Source: Bacteroidales bacterium (lineage in GTDB: Bacteria; Bacteroidota; Bacteroidia; Bacteroidales; Tenuifilaceae). Taken from it: a stretch of DNA of 64,000 bases. This document shows, piece after piece, positions 25,231 through 33,772 of this stretch (positions within the stretch are counted from its first letter, which is position 1; each line of letters starts with the position of its first letter). The notes beneath the pieces were generated by a model. That model made no database searches and was not told the origin of the DNA. It saw only the letters and a program-made list of their open reading frames with translations. The position numbers and the translations under genes are program-made. Location: the NCBI GenBank assembly GCA_020636845.1, contig JACJXD010000010.1, forward strand, positions 21,936 to 85,935. The letters run 5' to 3'.

Positions 25231-26409
25231 ATGAAGGTTTTAATAAATACTATTTTATTTACATTTTTTAGTGTTGCTGTATTACATGCACAAACTTTAT
25301 CGGATTTAAAATTAAGGCAAGCAGAAATCGAGAAAAAAATTTCCAATTTAAATGATATTATAAATCAATCGAATGTAAAGAAAAGTAATCTTGGAAAAAA
25401 TATCGTTTTAACACAGAAGAAAATAACCTTGAGAGAAGAGTTATTGAGTAGTATCGAATTGGAAGTTGAAAAGTATAATCAAGGCATTATTAATACACAG
25501 GTAGAGCAGGATAGTTTATTAAAACGATTAGACCAACGAAGAAAGGAATTGGATTTTATTTTAAAAAAATATTCAAAATTTATTAAACAAGATAAATTTC
25601 CTTTTTTGTTAATATTTTCCAGCAGTTCAATAAATCAGGCTTATGTGAGAATAAAGTTATATAAGAAGATAATTTCTTATTATAAGGAAACTATAAATTC
25701 CACAAAGCAAATTATTAGTGAAATTGCTTTAAAGCAGGAAAAGTTGGAAACTTTATATAAAGAGTTAAAGTTATCTCAGTTTGAAAAAGAACAAGAGATA
25801 AATAATTTAAAAAATGAAAAAACTAATTACAAAAATGAATATAGAGGTGTAGAAAGACAGATAAAAACTTTAATGGGTAATATAAATAAAGAAAAGAAAA
25901 ACAGAATTGACATTGAAAATAAAATAAAATATATTATTGCTGAAGAAGCAAAAAAGTTAAGGAAATCAAGCAAGTTATCTGCAGAGTCGAATCAGTTAAC
26001 AAAATTATTTTTATCATATAAAAATAAGTTAATGTCTCCTGTAACCGGAGGTACAATCGTATCCGATTTTGGTGAACATTATCATCCAGTTTTAAAAACG
26101 GTGAAAATAAGAAATAATGGGGTTGATATTGCCGTAAAGGAACCTGATGTAAAATCTGTTTACGAAGGAGTTGTGAAAAAGGTATTTAATATACCTAATA
26201 GCGGTTATGCCGTGATTATACGACATGGCAAATACTTAACGGTTTACTCTAATTTAACTTCGGTATTGGTAAAACAGGGAGAAACTGTATCGGAAAGCCA
26301 AAATATAGGAACATTACTTGAGGGCGATGGGAAAACGGAAATATTGCATTTTGAACTTTGGAACGAAAAAACACCCGAAAATCCGAAGGATTGGCTAAAA
26401 GACTATTAA
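25231..26409 (+). CDS. EnvC-like murein hydrolase activator (degenerate LytM domain)
   Basis: A 392-residue exported protein: signal peptide (about 1-20, LHAQ), a long coiled coil (about 22-250) and a C-terminal M23/LytM domain (about 265-390). The zinc ligands of M23 peptidases are replaced: the HxGxD motif reads RNNGVDI, YAHL reads YSNL, and HLHFE reads ILHFE. A catalytically dead LytM domain after a coiled coil is the hallmark of EnvC-type proteins, which switch on cell-division amidases at the septum. It starts 5 bases after dut. The second M23 gene of the window (62871-63740) keeps its ligands. Confidence 0.85.
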   Translation: MKVLINTILFTFFSVAVLHAQTLSDLKLRQAEIEKKISNLNDIINQSNVKKSNLGKNIVLTQKKITLREELLSSIELEVEKYNQGIINTQVEQDSLLKRLDQRRKELDFILKKYSKFIKQDKFPFLLIFSSSSINQAYVRIKLYKKIISYYKETINSTKQIISEIALKQEKLETLYKELKLSQFEKEQEINNLKNEKTNYKNEYRGVERQIKTLMGNINKEKKNRIDIENKIKYIIAEEAKKLRKSSKLSAESNQLTKLFLSYKNKLMSPVTGGTIVSDFGEHYHPVLKTVKIRNNGVDIAVKEPDVKSVYEGVVKKVFNIPNSGYAVIIRHGKYLTVYSNLTSVLVKQGETVSESQNIGTLLEGDGKTEILHFELWNEKTPENPKDWLKDY

Positions 26410-26481
26410 TGATAAGTTAAAATTATCTGTTAAAACGAAACTAAAGAAACTTTTTAATAGTATATAATACTAATTTTTAGA

Positions 26482-26489
26482 TACTTTTG
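26482..26489 (+). promoter_or_regulatory. -7 promoter element for the RsbW-like / ybeY / mnmG set
   Basis: TACTTTTG fits TAnnTTTG, 46 bases before the ATG at 26535. The surrounding 26410-26534 gap has no other feature. Confidence 0.45.
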
Positions 26490-26534
26490 TATAAGGGTTA
26501 TTATGCATTATTTTGGTAATAAAATTGTATTAAA

Positions 26535-26930
26535 ATGAAAAAAACTATTGAGTTTTCTAGTAAAATTGAAAACATAAATATAATAGAGAAGTTAATAGAT
26601 GAAATTTCAGATGAAATCAAGTTGCATTCCGATTTATACGGTAAAATTTTAATTGCTGCTATTGAAGGTGTAAACAATGCTATTGTACATGGAAATAAGT
26701 TGGATGAAAAAAAAGATGTAATTTTTAGTATAGAAGCAACAAAAGATAAAATACAAATAGTTATAAAGGATATGGGCAACGGTTTTGATTATGAAAATTT
26801 GCCCGATCCTACAACACCGGAAAATATTGAAAATATATCGGGAAGAGGTGTTTTTTTAATGCAGCGTTTATCGGATTCTATTAAATTTTCGGAGCAAGGA
26901 TCTAAAGTTGAATTAAATTTTAAAGTATAA
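26535..26930 (+). CDS. RsbW/SpoIIAB-like ATP-binding protein (serine kinase / anti-sigma family)
   Basis: A 131-residue protein with a single GHKL ATPase domain: the N box (AAIEGVNNAIVHGNK, near residues 36-50), G1 box (DMGNGFD, near 76) and G2 box (SGRGVFLMQRLSD, near 98). RsbW-type proteins phosphorylate an STAS-domain antagonist and may bind a sigma factor, and are opposed by PP2C phosphatases. No STAS protein or alternative sigma factor is next to it. A SpoIIE-type phosphatase lies 12 kb away at 38834. It overlaps ybeY by one base. Confidence 0.85.
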   Translation: MKKTIEFSSKIENINIIEKLIDEISDEIKLHSDLYGKILIAAIEGVNNAIVHGNKLDEKKDVIFSIEATKDKIQIVIKDMGNGFDYENLPDPTTPENIENISGRGVFLMQRLSDSIKFSEQGSKVELNFKV

Positions 26931-27358
26931 TGGCAATAACTTTCAGTTACGACGAAAATATTAAATTCCGCTTGAAAAAATCCAGAGATGTAAAAAGCTG
27001 GATTTTTTTAGTTGCACATAATTATAAATACAATATCGAAAGTGTTAACTATTTATTTTGTGATGATACTTATATTTTGGAGGCAAATAAAAAATTTTTG
27101 AATCATGATTATTATACCGATATAATTACTTTCGATTATACTGAAATGCATGATATTTTTGCAGACATTTTGATTTCTGTGGATACTGTTAAGAGCAATT
27201 CGAAAAAGTTTGGTACAAAGTTTAGTGATGAAATATTAAGGGTAATAATTCACGGGATTCTTCATATGGTAGGATTTGATGATAAGGTCGATGAAGAACG
27301 TGAAAAAATGCGAGCAGAGGAAAATAGGTGGTTAAAAGTTTTTTATGATGAATTTTGA
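26930..27358 (+). CDS. ybeY: Endoribonuclease YbeY (rRNA maturation)
   Basis: A 142-residue metal-dependent RNase of 16S rRNA processing and ribosome quality control. The family motif HGxLHLxGxDH reads HGILHMVGFDD, with H108 and H112 kept and Asp at 118 where the third zinc ligand is normally His. I recall Bacteroidota YbeY proteins often having a D-K pair at this point, so the change may be lineage-typical and not a loss of activity. It overlaps the preceding gene by one base and mnmG by 14 bases. Confidence 0.92.
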   Translation: MAITFSYDENIKFRLKKSRDVKSWIFLVAHNYKYNIESVNYLFCDDTYILEANKKFLNHDYYTDIITFDYTEMHDIFADILISVDTVKSNSKKFGTKFSDEILRVIIHGILHMVGFDDKVDEEREKMRAEENRWLKVFYDEF

Positions 27359-29222
27359 ATTTGATGTAATTGTTGTTGGAGGAGGACATGCTGGTTGTGA
27401 AGCAGCTGGCATAGCGGCTAAATTAGGTTCAAAAACTTTGTTAATATCTATAGATTTGACAAAGTTAGCCCAGATGAGTTGTAATCCGGCAATGGGGGGA
27501 GTGGGGAAAGGGCAAATTTTGCGGGAAATAGATGTTTTAGGCGGCTATTCTGCAAAAGTTACCGATTTAACTACAATTCATTTTAGAATGCTAAATAGTT
27601 CTAAGGGACCGGCTATGTGGAGCCCTCGTGCACAATGCGATAGAATGTTATTTAGTATAGAATGGCGTAAATATTTAGAATCTTTACCAAATCTTTATTT
27701 GTGGCAGGATGAGGTTACCGATATAAATTTTGATAGCAATAAGAATGAAATAATTGGTGTTAAAACGCGAACCGGAGCAGACTTTAATGCCAAAACAATA
27801 GTGTTGACAAACGGAACATTTCTTAATGGAAAAATTCATATTGGAACAAATAATTTTTTGGGTGGCCGAATTGGAGAATTAGGTGCAAATAGTTTAACTG
27901 CATCTGTAGCAAAATTAGGCTTTATTCATAATAGAATGAAAACAGGTACGCCTGTTCGTATTGACGGTAGAACCGTGAATTTTTCAGAGTTAATTGAACA
28001 GGAATCCGATAGAAGTGGAAAATTTTCCTTTGATTCAAATTACTATTCAAAATTGCCCGAACGAAAATGCTACATTTTGCATACGAATGTAGATGTTCAT
28101 AATGAATTGAAAAAGGGATTCAAGTTTTCGCCTTTATTTACGGGAGTTATAAAAGGCGTAGGCCCTCGTTATTGTCCGAGTATAGAGGATAAGGTTCATA
28201 CATTTGCACAAAAGGATTCACATCAGTTGTTTTTAGAACCGGAAGGGGTAAGTACATATGAAATGTATTTAAACGGTTTTTCGTCGTCTTTACCTTTAGA
28301 TATTCAGTACAAAGCATTAAAATTATTGCCAGGAATGAAAAATGTACATATTTTACGTCCTGGTTATGCTATAGAGTACGATTATTTTGATCCTATGCAG
28401 TTAACCGATACACTGGAAAGTAAGTTAGTAAAGAATTTGTTTTTTGCCGGACAAATAAATGGAACTACAGGATATGAGGAAGCTGCCGGACAAGGTCTTG
28501 TTGCGGGAATTAATGCACATTTAAATGCAATTAATTCTGAAACGAAGTTTACATTGGCAAGAGATCAAGCTTACATTGGCGTTTTGATAGATGACTTAAT
28601 AAATAAGGGAGTTGATGAGCCATATAGAATGTTTACAAGTAGAGCGGAATTTAGAATTCTTTTGCGACAGGATAATACAGATGAAAGGCTTGTTGACTTG
28701 GCTAGACAGTTCGGTTTACTTTCCGAAGAATTAATAAAAAAGATAGAAAAAAAATATGATATTATTGATAGTATAGAAAAAGATATTTATGAAAGATCTG
28801 TTAGTCCTAATACTATTAATCAGTATTTAAGTAAAATTAATTCTGCTGAAATTAAGCAGAAGAGAAAGTTGGTTGATATAATTTCTCGACCAGAAGTAAA
28901 ACTTACTGAGGTAAATAACATATATAATATTTATAAAAATGTTAATACCGATCAAAATTTTAACGATATACTAGATCAGGTTGAAATTAGAATAAAGTAT
29001 AAGGGATATATTGAAAAGGAAAAATTGAACGCTAATAAGATTGAACGCCTGGATTATGTAAAAATTCCCGACAATTTTGATTTTAATTTATTAAACTCCA
29101 TAAGCACCGAAGCTCGACAAAAACTCACAAGGCATAAACCTAAAACAATTTCACAGGCGAAGAAAATCCCAGGAGTTTCGCCGAGCGATATAAATGTTTT
29201 ATTAGTTTATTTTGGGAGATAA
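27345..29222 (+). CDS. mnmG: tRNA uridine-5-carboxymethylaminomethyl modification enzyme MnmG (GidA)
   Basis: A 625-residue FAD enzyme that with MnmE modifies the wobble uridine of several tRNAs. The N-terminal dinucleotide fold is VVGGGHAGCEAA (about 10-21). The GidA signatures CNPAMGGVGKGQ and GQINGTTGYEEAAGQG are present, as is the helical C-terminal domain. Standard bacterial length is about 620-630. mnmG lies near oriC in many bacteria, which fits the composition switch 9 kb upstream. Its stop codon lies at the edge of the first parS-like palindrome. Confidence 0.98.
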   Translation: MMNFEFDVIVVGGGHAGCEAAGIAAKLGSKTLLISIDLTKLAQMSCNPAMGGVGKGQILREIDVLGGYSAKVTDLTTIHFRMLNSSKGPAMWSPRAQCDRMLFSIEWRKYLESLPNLYLWQDEVTDINFDSNKNEIIGVKTRTGADFNAKTIVLTNGTFLNGKIHIGTNNFLGGRIGELGANSLTASVAKLGFIHNRMKTGTPVRIDGRTVNFSELIEQESDRSGKFSFDSNYYSKLPERKCYILHTNVDVHNELKKGFKFSPLFTGVIKGVGPRYCPSIEDKVHTFAQKDSHQLFLEPEGVSTYEMYLNGFSSSLPLDIQYKALKLLPGMKNVHILRPGYAIEYDYFDPMQLTDTLESKLVKNLFFAGQINGTTGYEEAAGQGLVAGINAHLNAINSETKFTLARDQAYIGVLIDDLINKGVDEPYRMFTSRAEFRILLRQDNTDERLVDLARQFGLLSEELIKKIEKKYDIIDSIEKDIYERSVSPNTINQYLSKINSAEIKQKRKLVDIISRPEVKLTEVNNIYNIYKNVNTDQNFNDILDQVEIRIKYKGYIEKEKLNANKIERLDYVKIPDNFDFNLLNSISTEARQKLTRHKPKTISQAKKIPGVSPSDINVLLVYFGR

Positions 29223-29236
29223 GTTCCACGTGGAAC
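29223..29236. other. parS-like centromere site 1
   Basis: GTTCCACGTGGAAC is a perfect palindrome that matches the bacterial ParB-binding core (TGTTnCACGTGnAACA form) except for the outer bases. Flanking bases extend it to an 18-base perfect palindrome (29221-29238) that overlaps the mnmG stop codon. Its centre is 36 bp from that of the second copy. parA and parB are not in the window. Confidence 0.75.
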
Positions 29237-29252
29237 TTTATGCTTTGTTAAA

Positions 29253-29278
29253 AAACTTGTTCCACGTGGAACAAGTTT
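29253..29278. other. parS-like centromere site 2
   Basis: A 26-base perfect palindrome whose central 16 bases read TGTTCCACGTGGAACA, the symmetric form of the ParB recognition sequence. It shares the same 14-base core with site 1. It has no T tract, so a terminator role is unlikely. Together with site 1 it fills the gap between mnmG and the adenine deaminase gene. Confidence 0.82.
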
Positions 29279-29315
29279 AATTAAAAATGATGAAGGTTTG
29301 AAAAATCAATATATT

Positions 29316-30938
29316 ATGAAAAAGAATAAAATGATTTCAGGAGTTTTGTGCGATCCCGTTGGCGGATTGCATTACGGTGCTAATGTTTTAATAGAAAATG
29401 GTATTATAGTAAATATTGAAAGAAAAGATGAATGTTTTGGACCTTTAATATTGCCAGGTTTTGTGGATTCTCATGTGCATATTGAAAGTTCAATGCTTTC
29501 TCCTGTTGAGTTTGGGGTCGCTGCTGTAAGGCATGGTACTGTTGCCGTTGTTGCCGATCCTCATGAGGTTGCTAATGTTGCAGGAGTAGAAGGCGTAAAA
29601 GAAATGATGACATTTGCTAAAAAATCTCCTTTAAAAACTTTTTTTGCAATACCATCCTGTGTTCCGGCTTCCCCATTCGATGAATGTTTTGAAAGGTTTG
29701 ATGCGGAAAAAGTTGGTGGTTTATTGGATGGTGACTCTGTAGTTGGTTTAGGGGAAATGATGAACTTTCCGGGTGTTATTAACAGGGTTCCTGAAGTTAT
29801 GGCACTTATAAAAGAGGCAAATAAAAGAGGCAAACCGATAGACGGCCATGCCCCTGGCTTAACGGGTGATGATTTAAAAAAATATGTTTCCGCCAACATA
29901 TCAACGGATCACGAATGTTTTACGTTGAAGGAAGCAGAGGAGAAAATTGCCTTGGGAATGAAAATTCTTATTAGAGAGGGTAGTGGCGCAAGAAATTTTA
30001 ATGCTTTACATTCTTTAATCGATTCTAATCCAGATGCGGCAATGTTTTGTACGGACGATTGCCATCCGGATGTATTGGAAACGGGGCATATAAATTTGCA
30101 TGTAAAAAAAGCGTTAAAAGCAGGACATGATATTTTTAATGTTTTGCGTGTTGCTTCGGTAAATCCCGTTAAACATTATAATCTGCCGGTCGGATTGCTT
30201 CAAGTTGGTGATCCCGCTGATTTTATTTTAGTGGATAATTTGAAGGATTTCAATGTTCTGGCAACATACATAAAAGGCGTAAATGTTTTGAATGAAAAAT
30301 ATACTTTCGATATTACTTCATTGCCCGAATATGTATTTCCTAGAAGTTTTGATTCTAAACTGTTGGTTAAAAAAATTAGTAAGCAAAATTTAAAAGTAAT
30401 AGGCGTTATAGAGAATGAACTGATAACTGAAAGTTTAACTCATAATGTAAGTGATAAATTTTTAACATCTAATTTACAAGAAGATATACTTAAAATATGC
30501 GTTGTAAGCAGATATACTCAAAATAAAAGTAACGTTGCGCTAATAAAGGGTTTTGGCTTGAAAAATGGTGCAATTGCATGTAGTGTTGCACACGATAGTC
30601 ATCATATAATATGTGTGGGATGCGACGATAATTCGATGCAAAAGGCTATCGATTTTATTATAAAAAATAAGGGTGGAATTTGCTATTGCAATGCAGATGA
30701 GGAAATAGGAATGCCGTTGCCATTGTTCGGTCTTATGACCACTTACAATGTTGAAATGGCATCAAAAAATTATAAACGGGTCAACAATGAAGTTAAGCGT
30801 AACGGGTGTAAGCTAGATGCTCCTTTTATGACGTTGGCATTTATGGCTTTATCAGTAATTCCCCATTTGAAAATAACTCCCGATTCTCTATTTGATGTTG
30901 ACAAGTTTAGTCCAACATCTATTTATGCTGGTGAGTAA
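29316..30938 (+). CDS. ade: Adenine deaminase
   Basis: A 540-residue amidohydrolase that converts adenine to hypoxanthine and ammonia in purine salvage. Metal-binding motifs are visible: DSHVHIESSML (near residue 48), the GHAPG segment (near 177), the DHE site, and FCTDDCHPD (near 240). The C-terminal Ade-specific domain includes the HDSHHIICVGCDD segment. I chose ATG 29316; an in-frame TTG at 29298 would add six residues but lies closer to the palindrome. In related genomes the slot between mnmG and uvrC often holds apt, which also acts on adenine. Confidence 0.93.
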   Translation: MKKNKMISGVLCDPVGGLHYGANVLIENGIIVNIERKDECFGPLILPGFVDSHVHIESSMLSPVEFGVAAVRHGTVAVVADPHEVANVAGVEGVKEMMTFAKKSPLKTFFAIPSCVPASPFDECFERFDAEKVGGLLDGDSVVGLGEMMNFPGVINRVPEVMALIKEANKRGKPIDGHAPGLTGDDLKKYVSANISTDHECFTLKEAEEKIALGMKILIREGSGARNFNALHSLIDSNPDAAMFCTDDCHPDVLETGHINLHVKKALKAGHDIFNVLRVASVNPVKHYNLPVGLLQVGDPADFILVDNLKDFNVLATYIKGVNVLNEKYTFDITSLPEYVFPRSFDSKLLVKKISKQNLKVIGVIENELITESLTHNVSDKFLTSNLQEDILKICVVSRYTQNKSNVALIKGFGLKNGAIACSVAHDSHHIICVGCDDNSMQKAIDFIIKNKGGICYCNADEEIGMPLPLFGLMTTYNVEMASKNYKRVNNEVKRNGCKLDAPFMTLAFMALSVIPHLKITPDSLFDVDKFSPTSIYAGE

Positions 30939-30954
30939 AATATAGTTGTTTCAG

Positions 30955-32775
30955 ATGCTTGACGGTCCTTCCTCAATTAATGAAATTGTTAAACTTCTTC
31001 CAGGTTCTCCTGGTATATACCAGTTTTTTGATGTTAATTCGAAGTTAATTTACGTAGGTAAGGCAAAAAACTTACATAAACGGGTAAGTTCTTACTTTAA
31101 TCGAAACCATTACGATAATAATAAGTTAAGGGTTCTAGTAAAGGCGGTAAAAAGTATTAAGTACATTATAACTCAAAGTGAATCCGATGCATTACTACTT
31201 GAGAATGTGCTCATAAAAAAGCATCAGCCAAAGTATAACATTCTGCTTAAGGATGATAAAACGTATCCTTGGATATGTATTAAAAATGAACCATTTCCAA
31301 GGATTTTTTCTACTCGAAATTACATAGAGGATGGCAGTTTGTATTTTGGCCCATATACTTCTGGACGGTTACTTAATGCATTAATGGAGCTTATTCGAGA
31401 TTTGTATCAAATCCGAACTTGTAAATTGAACTTATCGTTGTCCAACATTAAGGCAAATAAATATAAGCCATGCTTGGAATATCAAATGGGAAATTGTTTG
31501 GCTCCCTGTATTGGTTTGCAATCGGAGCAAGATTACTTAAACAGCGTAGAGTCAATAAAAAGCATTCTCAAGGGAAATTTGTACGATATTATATTGCAGT
31601 TAACCCACGACATGAATGTTTATGCTAAAGATTTCAAGTTCGAAGAAGCTCAGGCAATAAAGGACAAGTTAGATATACTAAATAAATTTCAGGCAAAAAG
31701 TTCTATTGTAAACCCGAAAATAAAAGACTTAGAAGTTTATACGATAAAAAATCGGTTAGGCATTATTGCGGTTAATTTTTTGAAAGTAAACAGGGGAACG
31801 GTTATCCAGTCTTACAACCTTAGGATAAAAAATTCTCTCGACGAGCCTATTCCCGAACTTATTTCAACGGCTATTGCAGAAATCCGCAGTAGGTTAAAAA
31901 CAAATTCGAGGGAAATTATTTCGAATGTGAAACCGGCCTTTTTGATGGAGGGAACAAAAATTGGTATTCCTCAAAAGGGTGATAAAAAATCTTTTATCGA
32001 TTTAAGTATTAGGAATTTGGATAATTACATTAGTGAAATACTTAAAAATGAGAATTTAAAAAATCCCCAATTGGCCTCCGAGCGCATTCTGAATCAAGTT
32101 AAAGCGGATTTACATTTAGACGTTCTTCCTTGTCATATAGAATGCTTTGATAATTCTAATTTACAGGGAACAAACCCTGTAGCTTCGTGTGTGGTTTTTA
32201 AGAATGCAAAACCTTCGAAAAAGGATTACCGACACTTTAATGTGAAAACAGTGGTTGGCCCTGATGATTTCGAATCGATGCGGGAGATTGTTTCACGAAG
32301 ATATTCAAGGATTTTAAGCGAAAAAGCTGATTTACCGCAACTCATAATTGTTGATGGAGGCAAAGGCCAATTGAGTGCTGCTTATGAAATATTGAAAGAG
32401 TTGCAGATTACCGATAAAGTTAAAATAATTGGCATTGCTAAACGGCTTGAGGAAATTTACTTTCCCGAAGATTCTATTCCTATATATTTGGATAAACGTT
32501 CCGAAACGTTGAAGTTAATACAATTTCTACGCAATGAAGCGCACCGCTTTGGCATTACCTTTCATAGGCAAAAAAGAAGCAATTCTGCTATATCTTCCGA
32601 GTTAGATTCGATAAGTGGCATAGGACCTAAAACCATAGAAATTTTACTGAAACATGCTAAATCGGTAAAAAAGTTGCGAGATTATTCGTTAGCCGATTTG
32701 GAGAAAATAGTAGGAAAGGCTAAAGGCAAAATGGTGTATAAATATTTTTGCTGCACAAAAAATGCTGAAAAATAA
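30955..32775 (+). CDS. uvrC: UvrABC system protein C (excinuclease subunit)
   Basis: A 606-residue nuclease that makes both cuts in nucleotide excision repair. The N-terminal GIY-YIG domain (LPGSPGIYQFFD to YVGKAKNLHKR, about 14-50), a UVR motif (about 200-235), an RNase H-like C-terminal nuclease domain (CFDNSNLQGTNPVASCVVF and IVDGGKGQLSAA) and a helix-hairpin-helix tail (ISGIGPKTIEILL) are all visible. ATG 30955 is chosen over an in-frame TTG at 30946. It is a true partner for UvrA and UvrB, unlike the four-domain UvrA-like protein at 348-4895, which lacks the UvrB contact domain. Confidence 0.97.
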   Translation: MLDGPSSINEIVKLLPGSPGIYQFFDVNSKLIYVGKAKNLHKRVSSYFNRNHYDNNKLRVLVKAVKSIKYIITQSESDALLLENVLIKKHQPKYNILLKDDKTYPWICIKNEPFPRIFSTRNYIEDGSLYFGPYTSGRLLNALMELIRDLYQIRTCKLNLSLSNIKANKYKPCLEYQMGNCLAPCIGLQSEQDYLNSVESIKSILKGNLYDIILQLTHDMNVYAKDFKFEEAQAIKDKLDILNKFQAKSSIVNPKIKDLEVYTIKNRLGIIAVNFLKVNRGTVIQSYNLRIKNSLDEPIPELISTAIAEIRSRLKTNSREIISNVKPAFLMEGTKIGIPQKGDKKSFIDLSIRNLDNYISEILKNENLKNPQLASERILNQVKADLHLDVLPCHIECFDNSNLQGTNPVASCVVFKNAKPSKKDYRHFNVKTVVGPDDFESMREIVSRRYSRILSEKADLPQLIIVDGGKGQLSAAYEILKELQITDKVKIIGIAKRLEEIYFPEDSIPIYLDKRSETLKLIQFLRNEAHRFGITFHRQKRSNSAISSELDSISGIGPKTIEILLKHAKSVKKLRDYSLADLEKIVGKAKGKMVYKYFCCTKNAEK

Positions 32776-32928
32776 TTCAATGTTGAGTTTGGAAATGAAT
32801 GTCGGCTTTCCTTAAACTTCACTATCTTTACAAATCATTATAATATTTGTTTATTTGCACGTAACAAATTAATATATAATGCGTTACGTTTTTAAAAATA
32901 ATCTTTTTGTTATATAAATGCAAATATA

Positions 32929-33756
32929 ATGCAGAATAACAATCTTTTATATTTTTATACCAAGAGCAAAGATTCTTTAAATACTAATATTTGTATTATT
33001 AGCAATAAGAATTCGGATGTAAGATTTAAAAGTCAAGTATTTAAAAATTCGAATTTAAAAACAGAACAGCCTATAAACGTTGAACCCATAAATTCGAACT
33101 ATCAGTTAAATGATTATTTTATAGTTCCTTTTATTGTTGGCTTCGTATTTCTTTCCTTAATAATATTACGATATCGTAAGTTCCTTCATGCTATTGTAGA
33201 ATCGTTGGGTTTTCAGTTTATAGCACAAAAAATTTCTTCAGACATCAATGTTCCTTTTCGACGCCTTTTTTTCAATCTTGACACCATAACAATAATTTCT
33301 TATTCGTTATTTGTTCTTGGTATAATTAAACTTTATGATATTACTACTCTATCAGAACATAATTTTTTTATTCCGTTAGCGGTATTCCTTGTAATGTTTT
33401 TCCTATACCGAGTATTCTTTGGCTTATTTCACATTATAGTTAGATATTTTACAGTAAAAAGTTCCTTTATTCAAGCATTGAAATATAATATGTTGTTATT
33501 TAGCAGGTTATATGGAATTATTCTTTTGCCTCTCTCTTTTGTCTTGGTTTACTCGAATGTTAAGGTTGCGATGGTTGTTCTTTATGTATCAATTTCTATG
33601 TTAATTCTAACTTTATTTTATAGGCTTTATCGGGTATCCATGATGTTTATAAAGGAACGTGTTTCATTATTGTATATCATTTTGTATTTTTGTGCCCTTG
33701 AAATAGTACCATTTTTGGTACTATATAAAGAGATAAGCGAGCATTTATTTATTTAA
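32929..33756 (+). CDS. DUF4271-type membrane protein
   Basis: A 275-residue inner-membrane protein with a polar, Asn-rich N-terminus (about 1-65) and about seven hydrophobic helices after residue 62. It fits the DUF4271 family, which in Bacteroidota lies directly upstream of hemD, exactly as here (16 bases to the hemD start). Function is unknown. The constant pairing with hemD hints at a role near haem or tetrapyrrole metabolism, but nothing in the sequence proves it. Confidence 0.78.
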   Translation: MQNNNLLYFYTKSKDSLNTNICIISNKNSDVRFKSQVFKNSNLKTEQPINVEPINSNYQLNDYFIVPFIVGFVFLSLIILRYRKFLHAIVESLGFQFIAQKISSDINVPFRRLFFNLDTITIISYSLFVLGIIKLYDITTLSEHNFFIPLAVFLVMFFLYRVFFGLFHIIVRYFTVKSSFIQALKYNMLLFSRLYGIILLPLSFVLVYSNVKVAMVVLYVSISMLILTLFYRLYRVSMMFIKERVSLLYIILYFCALEIVPFLVLYKEISEHLFI

Positions 33757-33772
33757 CAAAATTTTTAGAACT

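Noticed and set aside
29253..29278. The 26-base palindrome as a terminator of mnmG
   Set aside because: It has no loop bases and no T tract; the ParB core match and a second copy explain it better.
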